The notes beneath the pieces are model-generated. The model was not told the origin of the DNA. It was given only the letters and a program-made list of their open reading frames with translations, and made no database searches. From Larus michahellis (taxonomy: Eukaryota > Chordata > Aves > Charadriiformes > Laridae): a stretch of 64,000 nucleotides of DNA. Below, one piece after another: positions 35,309 through 49,333 of this stretch. The stretch is from the NCBI RefSeq assembly GCF_964199755.1, contig NC_133910.1, forward strand, positions 12,718,711-12,782,710, in the 5' to 3' direction. Made by a program: the position numbers and the translations under genes. Each line of letters begins with the position of its first letter. Positions within the stretch are counted from its first letter, which is position 1.

Positions 35309-37987
35309 GCAGCAACCTATACCTCTGTGGAGATCCCGGGTGAGGCTGCTGGTGCCCGCGGGATTGTTCAGGCAGCCCCGAGGGCTCGTCCCTGGGAGGT
35401 GCTGGGTGGTCGCAGCCAGCACCTGCGGAGTCACCGGGTGCCACGCAGCAGCGCAGACCCAGGTCACGCTGCAGGGAGTTCGTGTCACAAGGGCAGAGGA
35501 GCGGGGACTGATGAGGAATAAGCGGCTCGCACGGAGAGCCAGAGCCCAGGGCGGCTCAGGAACCAGTGTGTGACAGCAGGGTGCTGTGGGGACAGCGTGG
35601 GGCTGCTGGAGGTGTCACCGGCCACCAGCCACCCACCCACAGCTGGGGGGGCAAGGACAGAGGGGTGCTGGTCCCTCCCCTGCCAGGGTGGTCCCTGGAG
35701 CTCTCAGGTTGCTGCATTTAATGAGCACCAAGGACATGGTGCTCCCTGCTGCCTCCACCCCAGCCCGTTTGGGTCCCTGAATCCCGAGCAAACGAGAGCG
35801 AGTTGCGCAGCTCGCAAAGGCTTTAATCTGCTGGGGATCTTCCCGTCCCACGGAGCTGCGTTCATACTTCTTGGAAGTGCAAAGCTGTTGGATTTACTGC
35901 TTACTGGAAATGTACGCGGTACGTGTCCTTTTCCTTCCCCAGCCCCTGATCGACGGCTCATCGGCATCTCAGGATCGATGGCTCATCTGCGTCTCAGGAC
36001 ATCTGCAGGGGCCACCAGGTCAGGGGTGGGGACTCACCCTTCCCAGCCACCGGTGTAGGGGGTGGAAGGAGAGCGGGGCTGATCCCAGCTCGCTGCTTAC
36101 CCAGAGCCTGTCCTGGTGGAAGCCGCCTTAGCCTGGAAATGGATAGATATTGGATAGTGGATAGATTTCAAGCAAACTAGCTTCAAAAGCAGAGCCTTAA
36201 CCAGCCCAGGGCTCAGTTTCCCTGTCTGTAAAATGGGTGTTGGCAGAGCAATGCTTTCCCTCTCGGGCACCGCGCTGCTTCGTTTGCCAGAGGCAGAGAG
36301 GAGCCGGGGCCAGTAGCCGTGGGCTGAACCAGGGCTTCAGCTCGGATGTTGCACAAAGGCTGAACGCGCGGCTGGGGCCGGCTGCTGGCTGCATGGGCTC
36401 TGCCTGGCTCTCTGGTTGACTAAGGCAAAAGCTGAAAGGCGCAAACCCAAGCTTTGAAGCATGTGGTGTTCCTAATAGCACAAGGCTGAATCCCGGCAGG
36501 GCTGACTCAGTCCGTCTCCCCCAGGCCAGTTGCTGCAATGTCTTCCCATAAGAACGAAGCTCCATGCGGACACCACTGCACAGCCAGAGCCAACAATCCC
36601 CCCGGCGCTAAAGCAGCCGCTGTTGGGAGGGCCACCATGGGAGCTGCTGCTCCTGTTGCTTTGCACGGCCATCAGGGGGTACCCAGACCTTCCTCTCCCT
36701 CTGCGCGGTGCCCCTGGCCCGTAAGAGCCTTCTCCCCAGGACCACCATGGATGGGAGCACTGGATCCATTCCAGCTCCTGGGGCCAGGAGGCGGCTCCAG
36801 CCCCCGGCCAGGGTCGTAATCCGCCGAGAGCTCAGCCGGCAGCTCTGCGTGAGTCTCTCCCCATCCGCATGCCCCAGCAGTCCCGTCTGAGCAACAAAAC
36901 CCTGCTCCCCAGGCGTTTGCAGGGAGATGCGACAGTGAGGAAAGCTGGGGGGAGCTATTGATGTACGGCACCGGGTCCCATGGGCTCCCCTGGCTGCGTC
37001 GGGCTCTCGGGGCAGCAGCGGCTGGTTTACAGCCTGAGGAGCTTGCAAAATCCGGGTGAATGGAGCAATTCTTTCCAGAATTGCTTTCAGAAGGATAGAT
37101 TCCCTTTTTTTCCACCTTTGGCGCATCATTTCAGCAGCGTTTTCTGACAATTAGGGTTTTTTCACCTTTCCACCGGCACTGCAGCAGACTGTGCCTCGCT
37201 GGGGGGCTGCGGTGAGCTCTCCCGCGGGCCGGTGATGGAGGGGGAGCAATGCCTGCTCAGTGAATTGGGCAGGAAAAAGTACTGATCAGGAGTAAGATTT
37301 ATCGTTAGCTCTCAGTAAGGTAACCCTAGCTTTTCAGGTTGGCCAGGGGACGTTTCCAGCCTGCAAAACTGCCCTGCGAGGAGAAGTGCCCAGGGTTGGG
37401 TGGGTGCCCCCCACTCTCTGACTTATTCCCCGCTCAGCAGTGATTGCGGTAGCTTATCTCAAGCTGCTAATACCAAAACCTGCTCTCTCTGTTGCTAATA
37501 TCTCAGGCTGACTAAACTATAATTCAAGAGGCGATTAAATGATGCAGGGTGGAAAGACAGCCTGTCTTTCTTTCCTTTTTCTTTCTTTTTTTTTTTTTTT
37601 TTTTGAAGGAGTTTAGGCAGCTTATGTGTGTTTGGGATTATGGCCCGTCTCTCCAGTTGATGTAAGGAAATAATTCCTGGTACTTTAGCAGAGTGTGCTT
37701 GTTTGGGCAGTGAAAGGTGGGATTGGGGAGGGTTAAACCCTGCACACACTCTGCTGTGCTTTGACAGCAGCTCTCAAATCCTGACAGAGACGGGCTGGCT
37801 GGGAGCCCCTGCTGCGGCAGCGCTCTGCGCGGACCCCGAGGCGAGTCCATCACGTCTGTACTGGTTCCTTCCTTGGCGTCTGTGCCAGTTCCTTCCTTGG
37901 ACGTGGTTTTTGGGTTTACCTCTCCTGGACTGATGCCAGCGTAGGGCTGGTGTGCAGGGATGCACTGCTGGGCGGCACCGAGTCGCT

Positions 37988-38194
37988 AGCATCCCTGTCT
38001 ATACCAGTAGCATCCCTATCAATACCAGTAGCATCCCTATCAATACCAGTAGCATCCCTGTCTATACCAGTAGCATCCCTATCGATACCAGTAGCATCCC
38101 TATCAATACCAGTAGCATCCTTGTCTATACCAGTAGCATCCCTATCGATCCCAGTAGCATCCCCATCGATACCAGTGGCATCCCTACTGATGCC
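37988..38194. repeat. 21-bp minisatellite with 63-bp higher-order pattern
   Basis: Nine full copies and one partial copy of AGCATCCCTATCAATACCAGT. Units fall in three types by their middle bases: GTCTATA (A), ATCAATA (B) and ATCGATA (C). Their order is A B B, A C B, A C C. The A unit recurs every 63 bp. Confidence 0.95.
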
Positions 38195-38460
38195 TTTTAG
38201 GATGCGGCTGTACAGTTTTACAGCCAGAAAGGCAGAGAAGGGTGAACATACCCTGCTTTATTCCAGGCGATGCCGAGGTGTCCGCAGACACCTTCCCTAG
38301 TCCCTTTGGGACGGAGAGAGCAGCACCTTTGGGACGGCCCCAGGGGCGCTGGAAGGGGACGTTCCCAAGGGCAGCACACACCGTCCAGGTGATTCAGCGC
38401 TTTGCCCCGTCCTTCCCCAGCGGCACCGCCGCGCTCCGTTTAGCGTTTGCAGTCATTTAA

Positions 38461-38580
38461 ATTCATGCCTGGAGCTGTGCTTAGTAAGCCTCAATGCCGC
38501 TTTGATGAGCTGTGCAAATATTATTTTTCATTAGGCGTGATTTGGTTGTATTAAATGACATTATTGCCTCATTATTGCAG
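38461..38580. other. AT-rich candidate conserved non-coding segment
   Basis: Includes GTGCAAATATTATTTTTCATTAGG and ATTAAATGACATTATTGCC, octamer-like and homeodomain-like motifs flanked by GC-rich DNA. The assignment rests on composition and motifs only. Confidence 0.25.
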
Positions 38581-39295
38581 AGCACATATTCCCTCTCGCG
38601 CGCTGCTGGGGCAGGCATCCCCTAAATCGATGCACTTTGAAGGCAGCCTGCTTAAGCGTGCTGAAAATTCAGATGCCTCACTAAGTGCCAGTCTCTGTTT
38701 TAAAAACTAACGATGGTAACCGGCGGGAGGGGATCCCTAATTGTCCTGTGAACTTTGGCGTTTTTTTAAGCTTCTGGAAAACCCGAAATGTGGAGTTGCT
38801 TTGTGATGTATCTCCCGAATAACCCGAGCCCCCTTTGCTGGGTTTCCGAGCTGATGAGCTGCTCTCGCGCAGGACAGCCTGGCCGCTCCGGCGGTGCCAC
38901 TGCCCGCAGGGACACCTGCAGGGACACGAAGACAGCGTGTTCTCAGCATATGGAAAAAACTTACACAACTTATCAGAAAAGCAGTGGCTTTTCTACAAGT
39001 CTTTTGGCTGCCGTGCACTTTGGGTTATAACGCTTTGGATTTTAAGAGTCTGGTTTTTAATGATATATAATATTGTTATTATATAGCGTCATATCGGACG
39101 ATAATAAGAGCAGACAGAAGGAGCGGATCACTGTGATATTTGACTGTCCCCGTTCCCCATCTGAGCCCAACCATCGGCACGGCTCGGGGACAGTTTCTGG
39201 CTGTGAAGGGCTGAGCTGAGAACGGGCAGAGAGGAGGACAGTCCCCAGCCCCTCCAGTCCCCGGGAGGAGCTTATCGTGGGTTATGATTGACAGA

Positions 39296-39725
39296 GCAGA
39301 GGGCTGGAGCCCCTCTGCTGTGGGACAGGCTGGGAGAGCTGGGGGGGGTCAGCCTGGAGAAGAGACGGCTCCGGGGAGACCTTATAGCAGCCTTCCAGTC
39401 CCTAAAGGGGGCCTGCAGGAAGGATGGGGAGGGACTCTTGATCAGGGAGTGTAATGATAGGATGAGGGGGAACCGTTTCAAACTGAAAGAGGGGAGATTT
39501 AGTTTGGATATTAGTAAGAAATTGTTTGCTGTGAGGGTGGTGAGCCCCTGGCCCAGGGTGCCCAGAGAAGCTGTGGCTGCCCCATCCCTGGAGGGGTTCA
39601 AGGCCAGGTTGGACGGGGCTTGGAGCAGCTTGGGCTGGTGGGAGGTGTCCCTGCCCAGGGCAGGGGGTGGCACGGGATGATCTTTAAGGTCCCTTCCCAC
39701 CCAAACCATTTTGTGATTCTATGAA
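39296..39725 (+). mobile_element. CR1 LINE 3' fragment in FAM163B intron 1
   Basis: About 430 bp, 5' truncated, running from GAGGGCTGGAGCCCCTCTGC to TTTTGTGATTCTATGAA. It has the blocks TGTGAGGGTGGTGAGCCCC, TGGAGGGGTTCAAGGCCAGG and CCCTTCCCACCCAAACCATT. It is very like the copies at 59.4 kb and, reversed, 9.4 kb. No complete reverse transcriptase is present. Confidence 0.95.
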
Positions 39726-42700
39726 ATACAGGGGGTGCATCCTGGTATCAGCCCGACGCTCACCTTGCATTAGCCTGATGTACCTCCAGGCTTAACTCTC
39801 ACTGCCAGGGCACTAAAACCAGGGCAAGAACACACCTGCAGGTGGCGAGGGCTCTCTCACACCCCAGCTCTTGTCACCTCTTCTGGCCATAGTGTTGTCC
39901 TCCTGCCCTCGGCCCCCCAGGCACCCGGTGAGCCCCGGTCCCCAGCACAGCCTGCCCCGAGCTGCCGTCCCAGCCCTGCCCAAGCCGTGCCGTACGCCAC
40001 TGGAGGTGGCTGGGATCCTGTTCTGCAGAGCTCAGCACTATTCCAGCAATGTCCTATCTGCTGAATAATTTATCAGGCACTGTGTATAAATTGCCTTTGG
40101 AATGTGTTGTTTCTGGTCCAGACATCAGCGGGAGCTGAAGTATCGGGGTCTGTCGCAGAGGGCAGGAGGGGTCACTGCAGGCGTAGCTGTGAGTTACCTC
40201 AGTAAGAGCATCGGTGACCTCTGCAATTGGCTTCAAACCAGGTAACGGCTCTAAGGCCGCCAGAAAGGGCCATGCAGTTCCAGGTGGGTGTGAAGTGTTT
40301 TGTTCCCTGTCCTGATTTATTGTTTAAAAGCCCACAGCAGCCTGACAGCAACGGCCCAGACCTGGCTGGAGCTCCCAGGCGGTGGGAGCCCTCTCCTATG
40401 TGCCATCGACTCACTTCCAAAACTCCTTCTTATTCCAGGGACTATCAATAGTGTTGTAAACCCCCATTTTCTTGGTAGGGGAAGCACCTCCCAAGCGCAG
40501 GAGCCGCTCTGCAAAGGGCCAGTGTCTGAGCAGAGATGGGGGCGAGTGTGGTCCCAGTGGGTGCAGATGGGAGGATGGGGCTGCTGGGATCCCTGAGCCA
40601 TCCACAGCACCCAGGAGGACCCATCTGCTGTGGATCAGCCTGGGAAATTGTGAGTAGCATCCTCCAAAGAGGGGACAGCAGGGAGTTAAGTGCCGTCGGC
40701 TCATAAAAAGTTCAAAAGAAACTTGGTGCCTGGAGGTACGGGGGGAGGGGGGGTCCCCGCATGGGAAGTATTAGTGCTGAGATGGGGAAGCATTGATTGA
40801 TGAAGCATTGATTGATGAGACGCGTCTCGTCTTGTCCTGGTGTCGAGGAGCGCTCAGATGGTCTTGTTGAAGCGATGGGTCTGCAGGCACCGAGCCCCCG
40901 TGCGCCCCTTCCCCAGCCCACCCGCGGCCAGGCCTGGCTGTTTAAATCCCCGCTGTATACGCAGAGCATCAGCCCCCAGGCCAGGAGCGCTGCCGTCGCG
41001 GGGTGAAGAGAGAGAAAGCAAACAAAAGTGATGCAGGTCTTCTGCTTAAAGTGTTTTTCGTATGGAAAGCCACGTTCTCCGCCTGTGTTTCTGGCAGCTG
41101 CCCTGTCCGCTGGCTCCGTAAATGCAAAGTCTTCTGCTGGCACGCTGCCCGGCTGTTCCTAGCAGCCCGGCTCTTATTCATTGACTGGGTAGGATTACAG
41201 GAACAGGGGGAAATGCAGAAATAAGGCTGTATTTGCCACCAAACTGTTTTTGGCTTCTAACTTATTTGCTGCTTTCCCACCTCCCAGGCTGGTGGCTGCT
41301 GGCTGGGCGGTGGCTTTCCCTCGCACCCACCCTCTGGGGTTTACCCTTTGCGTGGCGCCGGGGGGGCAATAGGTGAGCGTAAGCCAGGCTCCCCCTGAAA
41401 CTTTGCAGCACCAAGGGCTCAGATCCAGTCCGCTCTGCCCTGGCCAGTTTCTTATAGTGTCATCTTGTTACCCTCCTCCTGGGTCCCGAATGCTGTCTGC
41501 ACCCAGGAAAGCGGCAGCAAGACCCAGCAGCTCGGGGAAGCGGCATGTCGGACATCGCTCACGTGCTCTCCCGTTTCCCCGGCCTCTTGCTGACCTCTTG
41601 TCCTTTCCTCTGAAGTGTGGCTCGGGCAGAAGCATCGGTGTCAGGGTTTGTTGTGCATGGATGGGCTGGGAAATTGGATGAGATGGGAAATGGCAGTGTC
41701 GCCCACCCAGGACAAGACCCATGGAGCTCGTGACCCTCCACCACAGAGGGTCAGACTCATTCTCCCCCGTACACAGCTGCTCAACCCCCAGTTTCCACGT
41801 AGGACTTAATCTTCCCAACCTGAACATTCACCCCGTTGAGGTCCCTCCCTTGGGTCTTCTCCCCAGAGCAACCCAAATAACCTGACCCACCACCAGCCAT
41901 CGCTCGTGGTGCTCGAGGGAGGGTCAGCGCCGGCAGCATGGGGACCCTGCCCGGGGGGGCCGTGCTAGCCTGCAAGGTGGCTCCCCCCTCGGAGGCCCTT
42001 CCCGGGTGCGGGAGGACACCCACGCTCGGCGGCAGGGCTCAGCCAAGCACACAGCTCGGCCAGGGATGTGCTAGCGCAGAGCAGAGCCAAGACAAGGCAG
42101 GATGGTGTTACTTCAGGACACGGCGCTGGCCTCCTCCGCTCCCTGGGAAGGGTGGGGTGGGGTTTTTTTTTTTCCTTTTTTCTCTCCTTTTTCCATCTTG
42201 GCCATTTGGAAGGGCAGGGCAGAGCTGATCCCCGCTACCCTCTGCACATGTCAGACCACCGCTGTGATCAGCAGAAGGGCTAGGACGAGGGCCAGAGGTC
42301 TCACGCAGAAGGTTTGAGCCCGGTGTGGGGTGGTTGTGGCTGTGTGTTTATTCCTGTGTGTTTATTATGGTGGGGTCCAGGCTCCTGCCTGCTCCAGTGC
42401 TGAGGTACCAGGCCTGAGCAATCACGTCTGTGCTGCCAGTTGTTGTTTCATACCTAGTTTGGCTGGTTTGTTTAAATCTCCAGCTTCTGGAGTCAGGTGA
42501 ATATGGGAAATCCCAACTTCCTTATTAAATAGAAGGCTGTGCTGCTCCTGGCTGCAGAGGAAGGAGGTCCGAGGGCTGCTGGGGGGACGCAGGCAGTGCC
42601 ACAAGCCGGGGACCCCAGCTCTTGGCAGGTAAGACATGGTCTCCTTGTGCAGGCACAGTCTCAGTTGGACTATCGTTCCTGTTTTTTTGGTGCTTGCCAT

Positions 42701-42752
42701 GACAGCCCTTTCAGCTGGTGCAAAAGGCTTTAGGGGGCGACTCTGTTGCCCT

Positions 42753-42844
42753 GGGGATGGGATGGGATGGGATGGGATGGGATGGGATGGGATGGGATGG
42801 GATGGGATGGGATGGGATGGGATGGGATGGGATGGGATGGATGG
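42753..42844. repeat. (GGGAT)n pentanucleotide array
   Basis: About 17 near-perfect GGGAT units, ending in GGATGGATGG. The regular GGG runs on one strand could form G-quadruplexes. Confidence 0.97.
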
Positions 42845-45800
42845 AGGCCCCATTCATTTAAAGGTCTGGCCTGAGGATTGATCATAACACCTGCAAATTC
42901 TAGGAGTTGGCTTAACTAGGCACTTGAGGGTCTCTTAAAGAAACCTTGGAGTGGTCTCCTTAGCAGTCCCCAGGTCTCCTTCTCCCACAGCTTCCACAGG
43001 CAGGGTCAGGCCAGTCCGCGGGAGCCGGCTGTGGCTGGAGTGCTCCAGCACCTGGAGCTCAGTGCTGCGGAGCCGCGGTTAGCCGGGTGTTCGCTGGGGC
43101 CCTCGGATGGGCTGAGCTCAGCCCCCCCCGGCTGCTCCGAAGCCTTCCTCCCACGCAGGTCCCGAGGGGCGCTGGCTGCAGAGCCGCCTGCCCTGTCTCG
43201 CTCCCAGCGTGGCCCCCACCGCGAGGCGCAGCCGTGAGCAGCCTTTCCCCGCACCGGGCACCCTGGGCCGTCCAGGGGCCACGTTCAGGATGCTGGGGTG
43301 GGGTGACTTGGGGTGATTTCTCACCCCCCCCCCTTCTCCTTTCTGCATTGTCAAGTGCAATTCTGGGCTGTCCCATTCTCTGTTGCTTGTGGGAAGGTTC
43401 CCCCGAGCCCCCTCCAGCCCCTGGGCCAGGCTGCAGCACGTCGGGAAGGTCCGTCAGTGCCTCGTGGCAGTGCCCACGCGACGTGCGGGGCAGGGGCTGA
43501 TGCGGACCTGGCTCCTAGTGAGCTGCGAACCTCAAAGCCCACGTCCTCAGCCACGGCAGGGGCTGTCAGCGAGGAAGGGGGTCACCGAACCGGGACTGGA
43601 GCCGATGGGAGTTCTGCTTGTGTCTTCTGCAGCTGCAAGGAGTAGAAAAGGGCATTTTCTCACACCCCGGGAGTGCCCAGCCGCCGCAAGGCTGCGGGGA
43701 TGGCGCCGCTGCAGGCGCAGCAGTAGCTGCCCTGGTGAAACCAGGCAAGCGGCAGCGGGTCGTGCCCAAAACCGAACAGCTCATCCAGGAGCAGCCTGTA
43801 GCAACCCTGCAGTGACGTGTCTTCGGTTTGTTGCGGCACGACGTGTCCTTTGCACGCTGGGAAAGTAAAGCAGGGTGTCGGGGAAGGGGGATGCATTGCC
43901 CCCAAGCTCCCGTGCGCCCACACCAGCATGGTGGTTCCCAGTAACCCCCAAGAGGCACCATTCCCAGTCACCCCACGGCACTGGGGACCTCTTTCCTACA
44001 GAAAAGAGCTCCTGGGCCGGGGGCAAACAGCCTGTGTGGAGTTACCGTCCCCCCGCCGCCCCTTCCCGGCTGTCTGGCAGCGATGGAGGACGTGCTGGAG
44101 TTGGACGGGGCAGAGGGGCTGGGGGGGTCCGGCATCCTCGGTAGCTGGAGGGCTCCTAATGTTACCGAAGCGACCGTCTGCTGGGACCGCGTCTCTCGGT
44201 ACCTGCGTTCCTAATACTTTCTCCAAGACCACAGTGGAGCTGCAAAGCACTTCCTTTTACCAGGATATTTATTACTAAATATATGAATCTGGGAGCCTGT
44301 GGAGCGTGAAATTAGGAACAAATGTAAAAAGGAGGTCTAGACAGGAATTGTTCTGCTTATGGGCCTCCGAATGCTCTGCTTTCCTCCCCCTTTGCACGCT
44401 GGAGATTTTAATGCTTCCAGGTACGCAGCTTTAATCAGACAAGTATGTTATGGGAGGAAAAAAAAAAGAAGGAAATGCAAACGGTCCTGCTCTGGAGGGA
44501 GCAGTGGCTGCGATGCCACGTTTGGCTGACTGGGCCTGGAAAGAAACCCTGAAAACGGGCTCTGTGTGACCCTGGCTTGTACCCCCGGGGAAGGCAGCCG
44601 TTTAATTAAGCGGCGAGGAAGCCGAGGAGCCCTCCCTGCCCGAGCCCTGCCTGCCGCCTGGCATCTGGGGCTGGCAAGGAGCTGGCGAAGATGCTGATCC
44701 TCTCTGATGGGTGCAGCGCCCGTCCCCGAGATGCTGCAGGGCTGAGTCCAGTCACTCCAGAGCCGGGTCCTGCGCCTGCCCCTGCCCTGAGATTCGTGCT
44801 GGCGCCGTGATTGCAAACGGGAGCAGCAAAGGAGCCACAGATGGGCATTTCCAGCCCGTTCTGCCGGGCCGGTGCCTGTGCCCACAGCACCCGGTGCCGC
44901 CGTGTGCCTCCATCCCTCTTTAAACAGGAATCAAAGTTTCTAAATCACTAATGCACTTTTTTTTTTTTTTTTAGCAAACCCTCCCCCTGACCGTGTTCCT
45001 CTCCCTGCGTCTCCTCAGAGCATTTTGACCAAGGCATCCGGGCAGGATTTGGCCCGGCGCTTGCCCCATGGCCGTGCGGTGCTAGGAGGCGTTCAGACAT
45101 CGTTATAAATTACCTTCCCTCCTACAGCGCCGCTCAGCAGCAACATAAAATGTGATACTGCTTTATCCATTCAGCACTTACCCAACTTTAGCAGGACATT
45201 AAGCGCCTGAAAATATGCCACAGATTTATTTTCTTTGGAAGCGGGTTAAATCCCTGACAGATAGGGTTGCTTTTCCTCGGGTGCTGAAGTAATTTGGGGC
45301 TGGGGTGGTTGTTTTTTTGTTTTAACCTGATAGCGTGAGCTGGAGGCCAGCTTTGTTAAAGCGCTCGTAGAGTAGGTGGTCAGCATACGATTTCTCTCTT
45401 GATTTATGTCACTTCTGCTGTTGTCAGCCCGAATCTTGCGGCACTAAAGGGCTGCTGGAGCTTTAGCTGCAGAGCGATGCTGGTGTTAGTGCCGCCGTCT
45501 GCATAGCTGCGAGCAGGTGTCTGCAGGCAGGTACGCGTCTCCCCAGCATCCTTCCTGTGGCAAAGAGCTTGGTCTTATTCTGCGTGGGATGGAGGGGTCC
45601 TGCGAAGCCGTCCTGCGAGCTCAGGGATGCCCAGAGCAAGACCCGTGCTGGCATTGCGGGGCTCGTGTGATGCACAGCGTCTGCCTTCTGGGTGAGCCCA
45701 GCAGGGCCAGAGCAGGGACCTTCCACCGCTACCAGGTCTGTGTCAGCACCCAGGTTCCTCTAAGGGGCACTCCGGGGAGAGAAGGGTGCTGGTGGTGCCG

Positions 45801-46607
45801 CAAAACGCAAGCGTGGGGCCAAGCTGAGCCACGGCGTCTCTGGGATGTCCGGGACACTGTGTCCCAGCCGCAGCATTTGCCGCGACGGGAATGAACAGCT
45901 CGCCCGAAGTGGTCAGAGTCATCATCCTGGGGTGCCCCCCCCGCCAGCCCCTCCAACACTGTGGCTTGGCCATGGAGAGGCGAGGAGCTTGGTGCCTCCT
46001 TGCAGACACATCCCCTACCTCAGCTCGCTGCTCAGGGAGGGGAGAGCGCCGGTCCCCGCAGTCATTAGAGGCTCACTTAGCAGCTCCCGTTATTCCAAAT
46101 TAAAATACCACATTGTTTTCATGGGGAAAATGGATTATAGGCTCAGAGAAAAATGTGTACAGCTCAGAAATCCTTACTGCAAAGCTCCTTCTCCCATCAC
46201 TGAAGCTCTCTGCCACCAGGCAGGAGCCGGGGGGTTGCCCTGGGTGCCAGAGGCACTGGGCAGAAGGTTTTATTTCCCTTGGGCCCCCCCCTCCTGCATG
46301 CAGAAGAGCCCGATGTGACCCCAGAGCTGCTGCGCACTAAGTCTCACCCACTGCGTGAAGCTTTTTATCCCCCTGCACCTGCAAGGTGGCATTTAGCGGG
46401 GGACAGGGACTTCCCGATGGCTTTCACGGGTGCCCAGTGCCAGGATCTGGCCTGATCCTGCCCATCACCTCCCACAGAGGTCTCCTGGTTAGAAGCCAAA
46501 CGGGGGTGGGCTGAGGGTTTGGGGACCTGCAGCCCGGTGCATCGCCCAGCACCAGCCGCTCCCTGTCCCCCACCGCCCCCCGTCACCCCGTGCACTCGCT
46601 TTTGCAG

Positions 46608-47295
<688 letters not shown>

Positions 47296-49333
47296 GGCGC
47301 TGGCTGCCCGCCCAGCCCAGAACATCGCGTCCCACCTCCCCACAGCCAAGGGGGCTTTTAACAGCGGGGAGAACTTTTTGAAATTTGTGGAAGAGTTTTG
47401 AAAAAGAAAAAAAAAAAAGAGAAAAAAAAAAAAAAGAATGTATTTCTACGTTCTGTAGGCAGAGACGTGCGAAATGGCAATATAAAGGGGTAGGAAGAGC
47501 ACAAACCCAGAAGGGGAGTACAGCGGAGGACACAAGGTTTCCTAGTGCTGCGTTGCATTTTTTTTGTTTGTTTGTTTTTATAAAGAGGATTTTGATATTG
47601 CGCATCCTTTTATACAGAGCAAACGCCCCTCCTCACCATTGGGCTGGAGCGCTGAGTGGTGACAAGCAAGTGATGGGGCACAGGGTTGGCTGACACCCCC
47701 TCCCATACCCCCCACCCCCCCCATCCCTCCATGGTCCCATAGCAAAGCAGGACTGCTGTTGCCCACCCCTCTGCCACCCCCTCCTGCGCCTGTGTGTGTG
47801 TGCACAGCCCTGCCCCGCTCCCAGGCTGTCGCACTCCTCAAGTTGGTCATTCATTGCCGGGTGACAGGCGCGATCCCCTCGGGGTTAGGATGGCTGGTGG
47901 GCACACAGCCTGTCCTTGTCCTTGGAGCCCCCAGAGCCGCTCTACGGCCCCCCCAGTGAAGCTGGGCTGGGGGGTTTTGCAAACCCATTGCATTGCCTGG
48001 CTATGGAAATAACACACGGCGCAATTTTGGAGGGAGGAATGCGCCCCTAACCGCCCCCTCCGAATAATCAGCCTCCCCGCTCCAAACAATGCCATACCTG
48101 ACTGCTGATTGAGGGCTGGGCGAGCAAGACCAAGACCATGTACATGCCCCCCCCGGCTCCTGCATGCACATCCTCACATTTGTGTTTGGGGTTGTGGTTT
48201 TTTTTTAGGAGGGGGGGGGGAAAAAAAAGCCATGGGACACTCTCCCCATTCAGGAATGTGTCAAAACACTTTAGATTTAGGCAAAGCCAGCTCTTTTGCG
48301 TTTTCCATCGTGCAGTTTCCCGTGGCCAGGGCTGCGGCCCTGGCTCGGCCCCGGCTCCATTGGCCACCCTGGGTCGGGCCAGGGCTGCGCAGAGCCGGCC
48401 ACCGAGCAAGTCCCTCTGCGCTAAATGTCCGGCACAGGAGCCGTTTGGTTAATTCCGTGCTTTGGGAGGAGGAATCCCGCGTTGCAGCGCTGCCTCTGCG
48501 TGGACTCGTGCTTTGCTTTCTCCCGACCGTCTCGATTCCTCCCCTCCAACCCTACAATACTCCCCAGTCTGTCTGACAAAACACCCTCTTTCTCCCGGAT
48601 TCTGCGTTATTCAGGTTAAAAGCATCGCGCTGGACTCGGGGACGGCCGGCGGAGGGTGGACTGGCTGCAAAGAGACTCTAATGGCCTCAGCGCTGTGCTC
48701 CGGCTCAGCTTTTCTTTTTAAAGATGCGACAGGAAGAAAAAAGCCGTGGCTTCCGCCCCGTGGGCTCCCGAACACTGTTTGCAGCCCAGCCAGATATTTT
48801 ACTTTTAACTGCGAGGGCTTTTAATTCCGCAGGAAATCTTTTGAAGTACAAGTCCGTCTTTGCAAATGAGTATCTTTGACTTTCTCGGGGGGGTTCTGTT
48901 GGGGGTGGTGGGATGGGAGTGGGGGCTGGGTTTAGTTTCGTACATGTTTAATAGTCTGGGCTTGGTCCCTGCGGCGCCGTGTCCCGGGAGCATGACGCCT
49001 CTGCTCTGGGGGTGGGGGGGACGGCAGCCGCCGCGGCCGCGCTCCTTGTACAGTTCTCACCGGGGTTTGGTTCCACGCATCGAGCCTTCCTCTTCTTTGC
49101 ATCTTTCGTGACCATACGTCTCCCCCCAGCCTTCCTCTCTCCCTTTTTTTTTTTTTCCTTTTTCTTTCTTTTTTCCTTCCCATGTAGCTTGGGAACTAAG
49201 CAACCGATCGGCGTTCACTAACCTTCACCTGGTGATCTGTTGTACAGGGCTTTGGGAAACACGGGGGAGCGGTGGGGGGGAACCAACAAAAGAAATAATA
49301 ATTAAAAAGAAATAAAATACTTTGACATGGGTT
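47296..49333 (+). other. FAM163B: FAM163B 3' UTR
   Basis: About 2 kb from the stop codon to the first AATAAA followed by a U-rich element. It contains A-rich tracts at 47401-47437, a short TG repeat near 47795 and a G-run at 48212-48221. No exon of another gene was seen. Its length fits the long 3' UTRs of brain-expressed genes. The end is inferred. Confidence 0.6.
49311..49316 (+). terminator. FAM163B: FAM163B poly(A) signal
   Basis: AATAAA, followed 30 bp later by ACCTTTTTTTGTCC, a U/GU-rich downstream element. This is the first canonical signal after the stop codon. Confidence 0.65.

Larger units (their letters stand above)
24048..46607 (+). other. FAM163B: FAM163B intron 1
   Basis: 22.6 kb between the putative exon 1 donor and the acceptor TTTTGCAG at 46607. 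It contains two CR1 fragments, a 21-bp minisatellite, GAAAAA and GGGAT arrays, poly(T), and several AT-rich segments (about 24.9-25.3, 32.2-32.6, 38.45-38.66 and 44.93-45.4 kb) that look like unique non-coding DNA. I recognise no further gene. The moderate-length frames found here have no domains and no conserved splice context. Confidence 0.5.

Noticed and set aside
37950-38300. 116-codon frame with SLSIPVA repeats
   Set aside because: A 21-bp period keeps a frame open by chance. There is no signal peptide, conserved flank or promoter.
39288-39680. 130-codon frame and similar frames at 9.4 and 59.4 kb
   Set aside because: These lie in CR1 3' tails, past the end of the element's protein-coding region.
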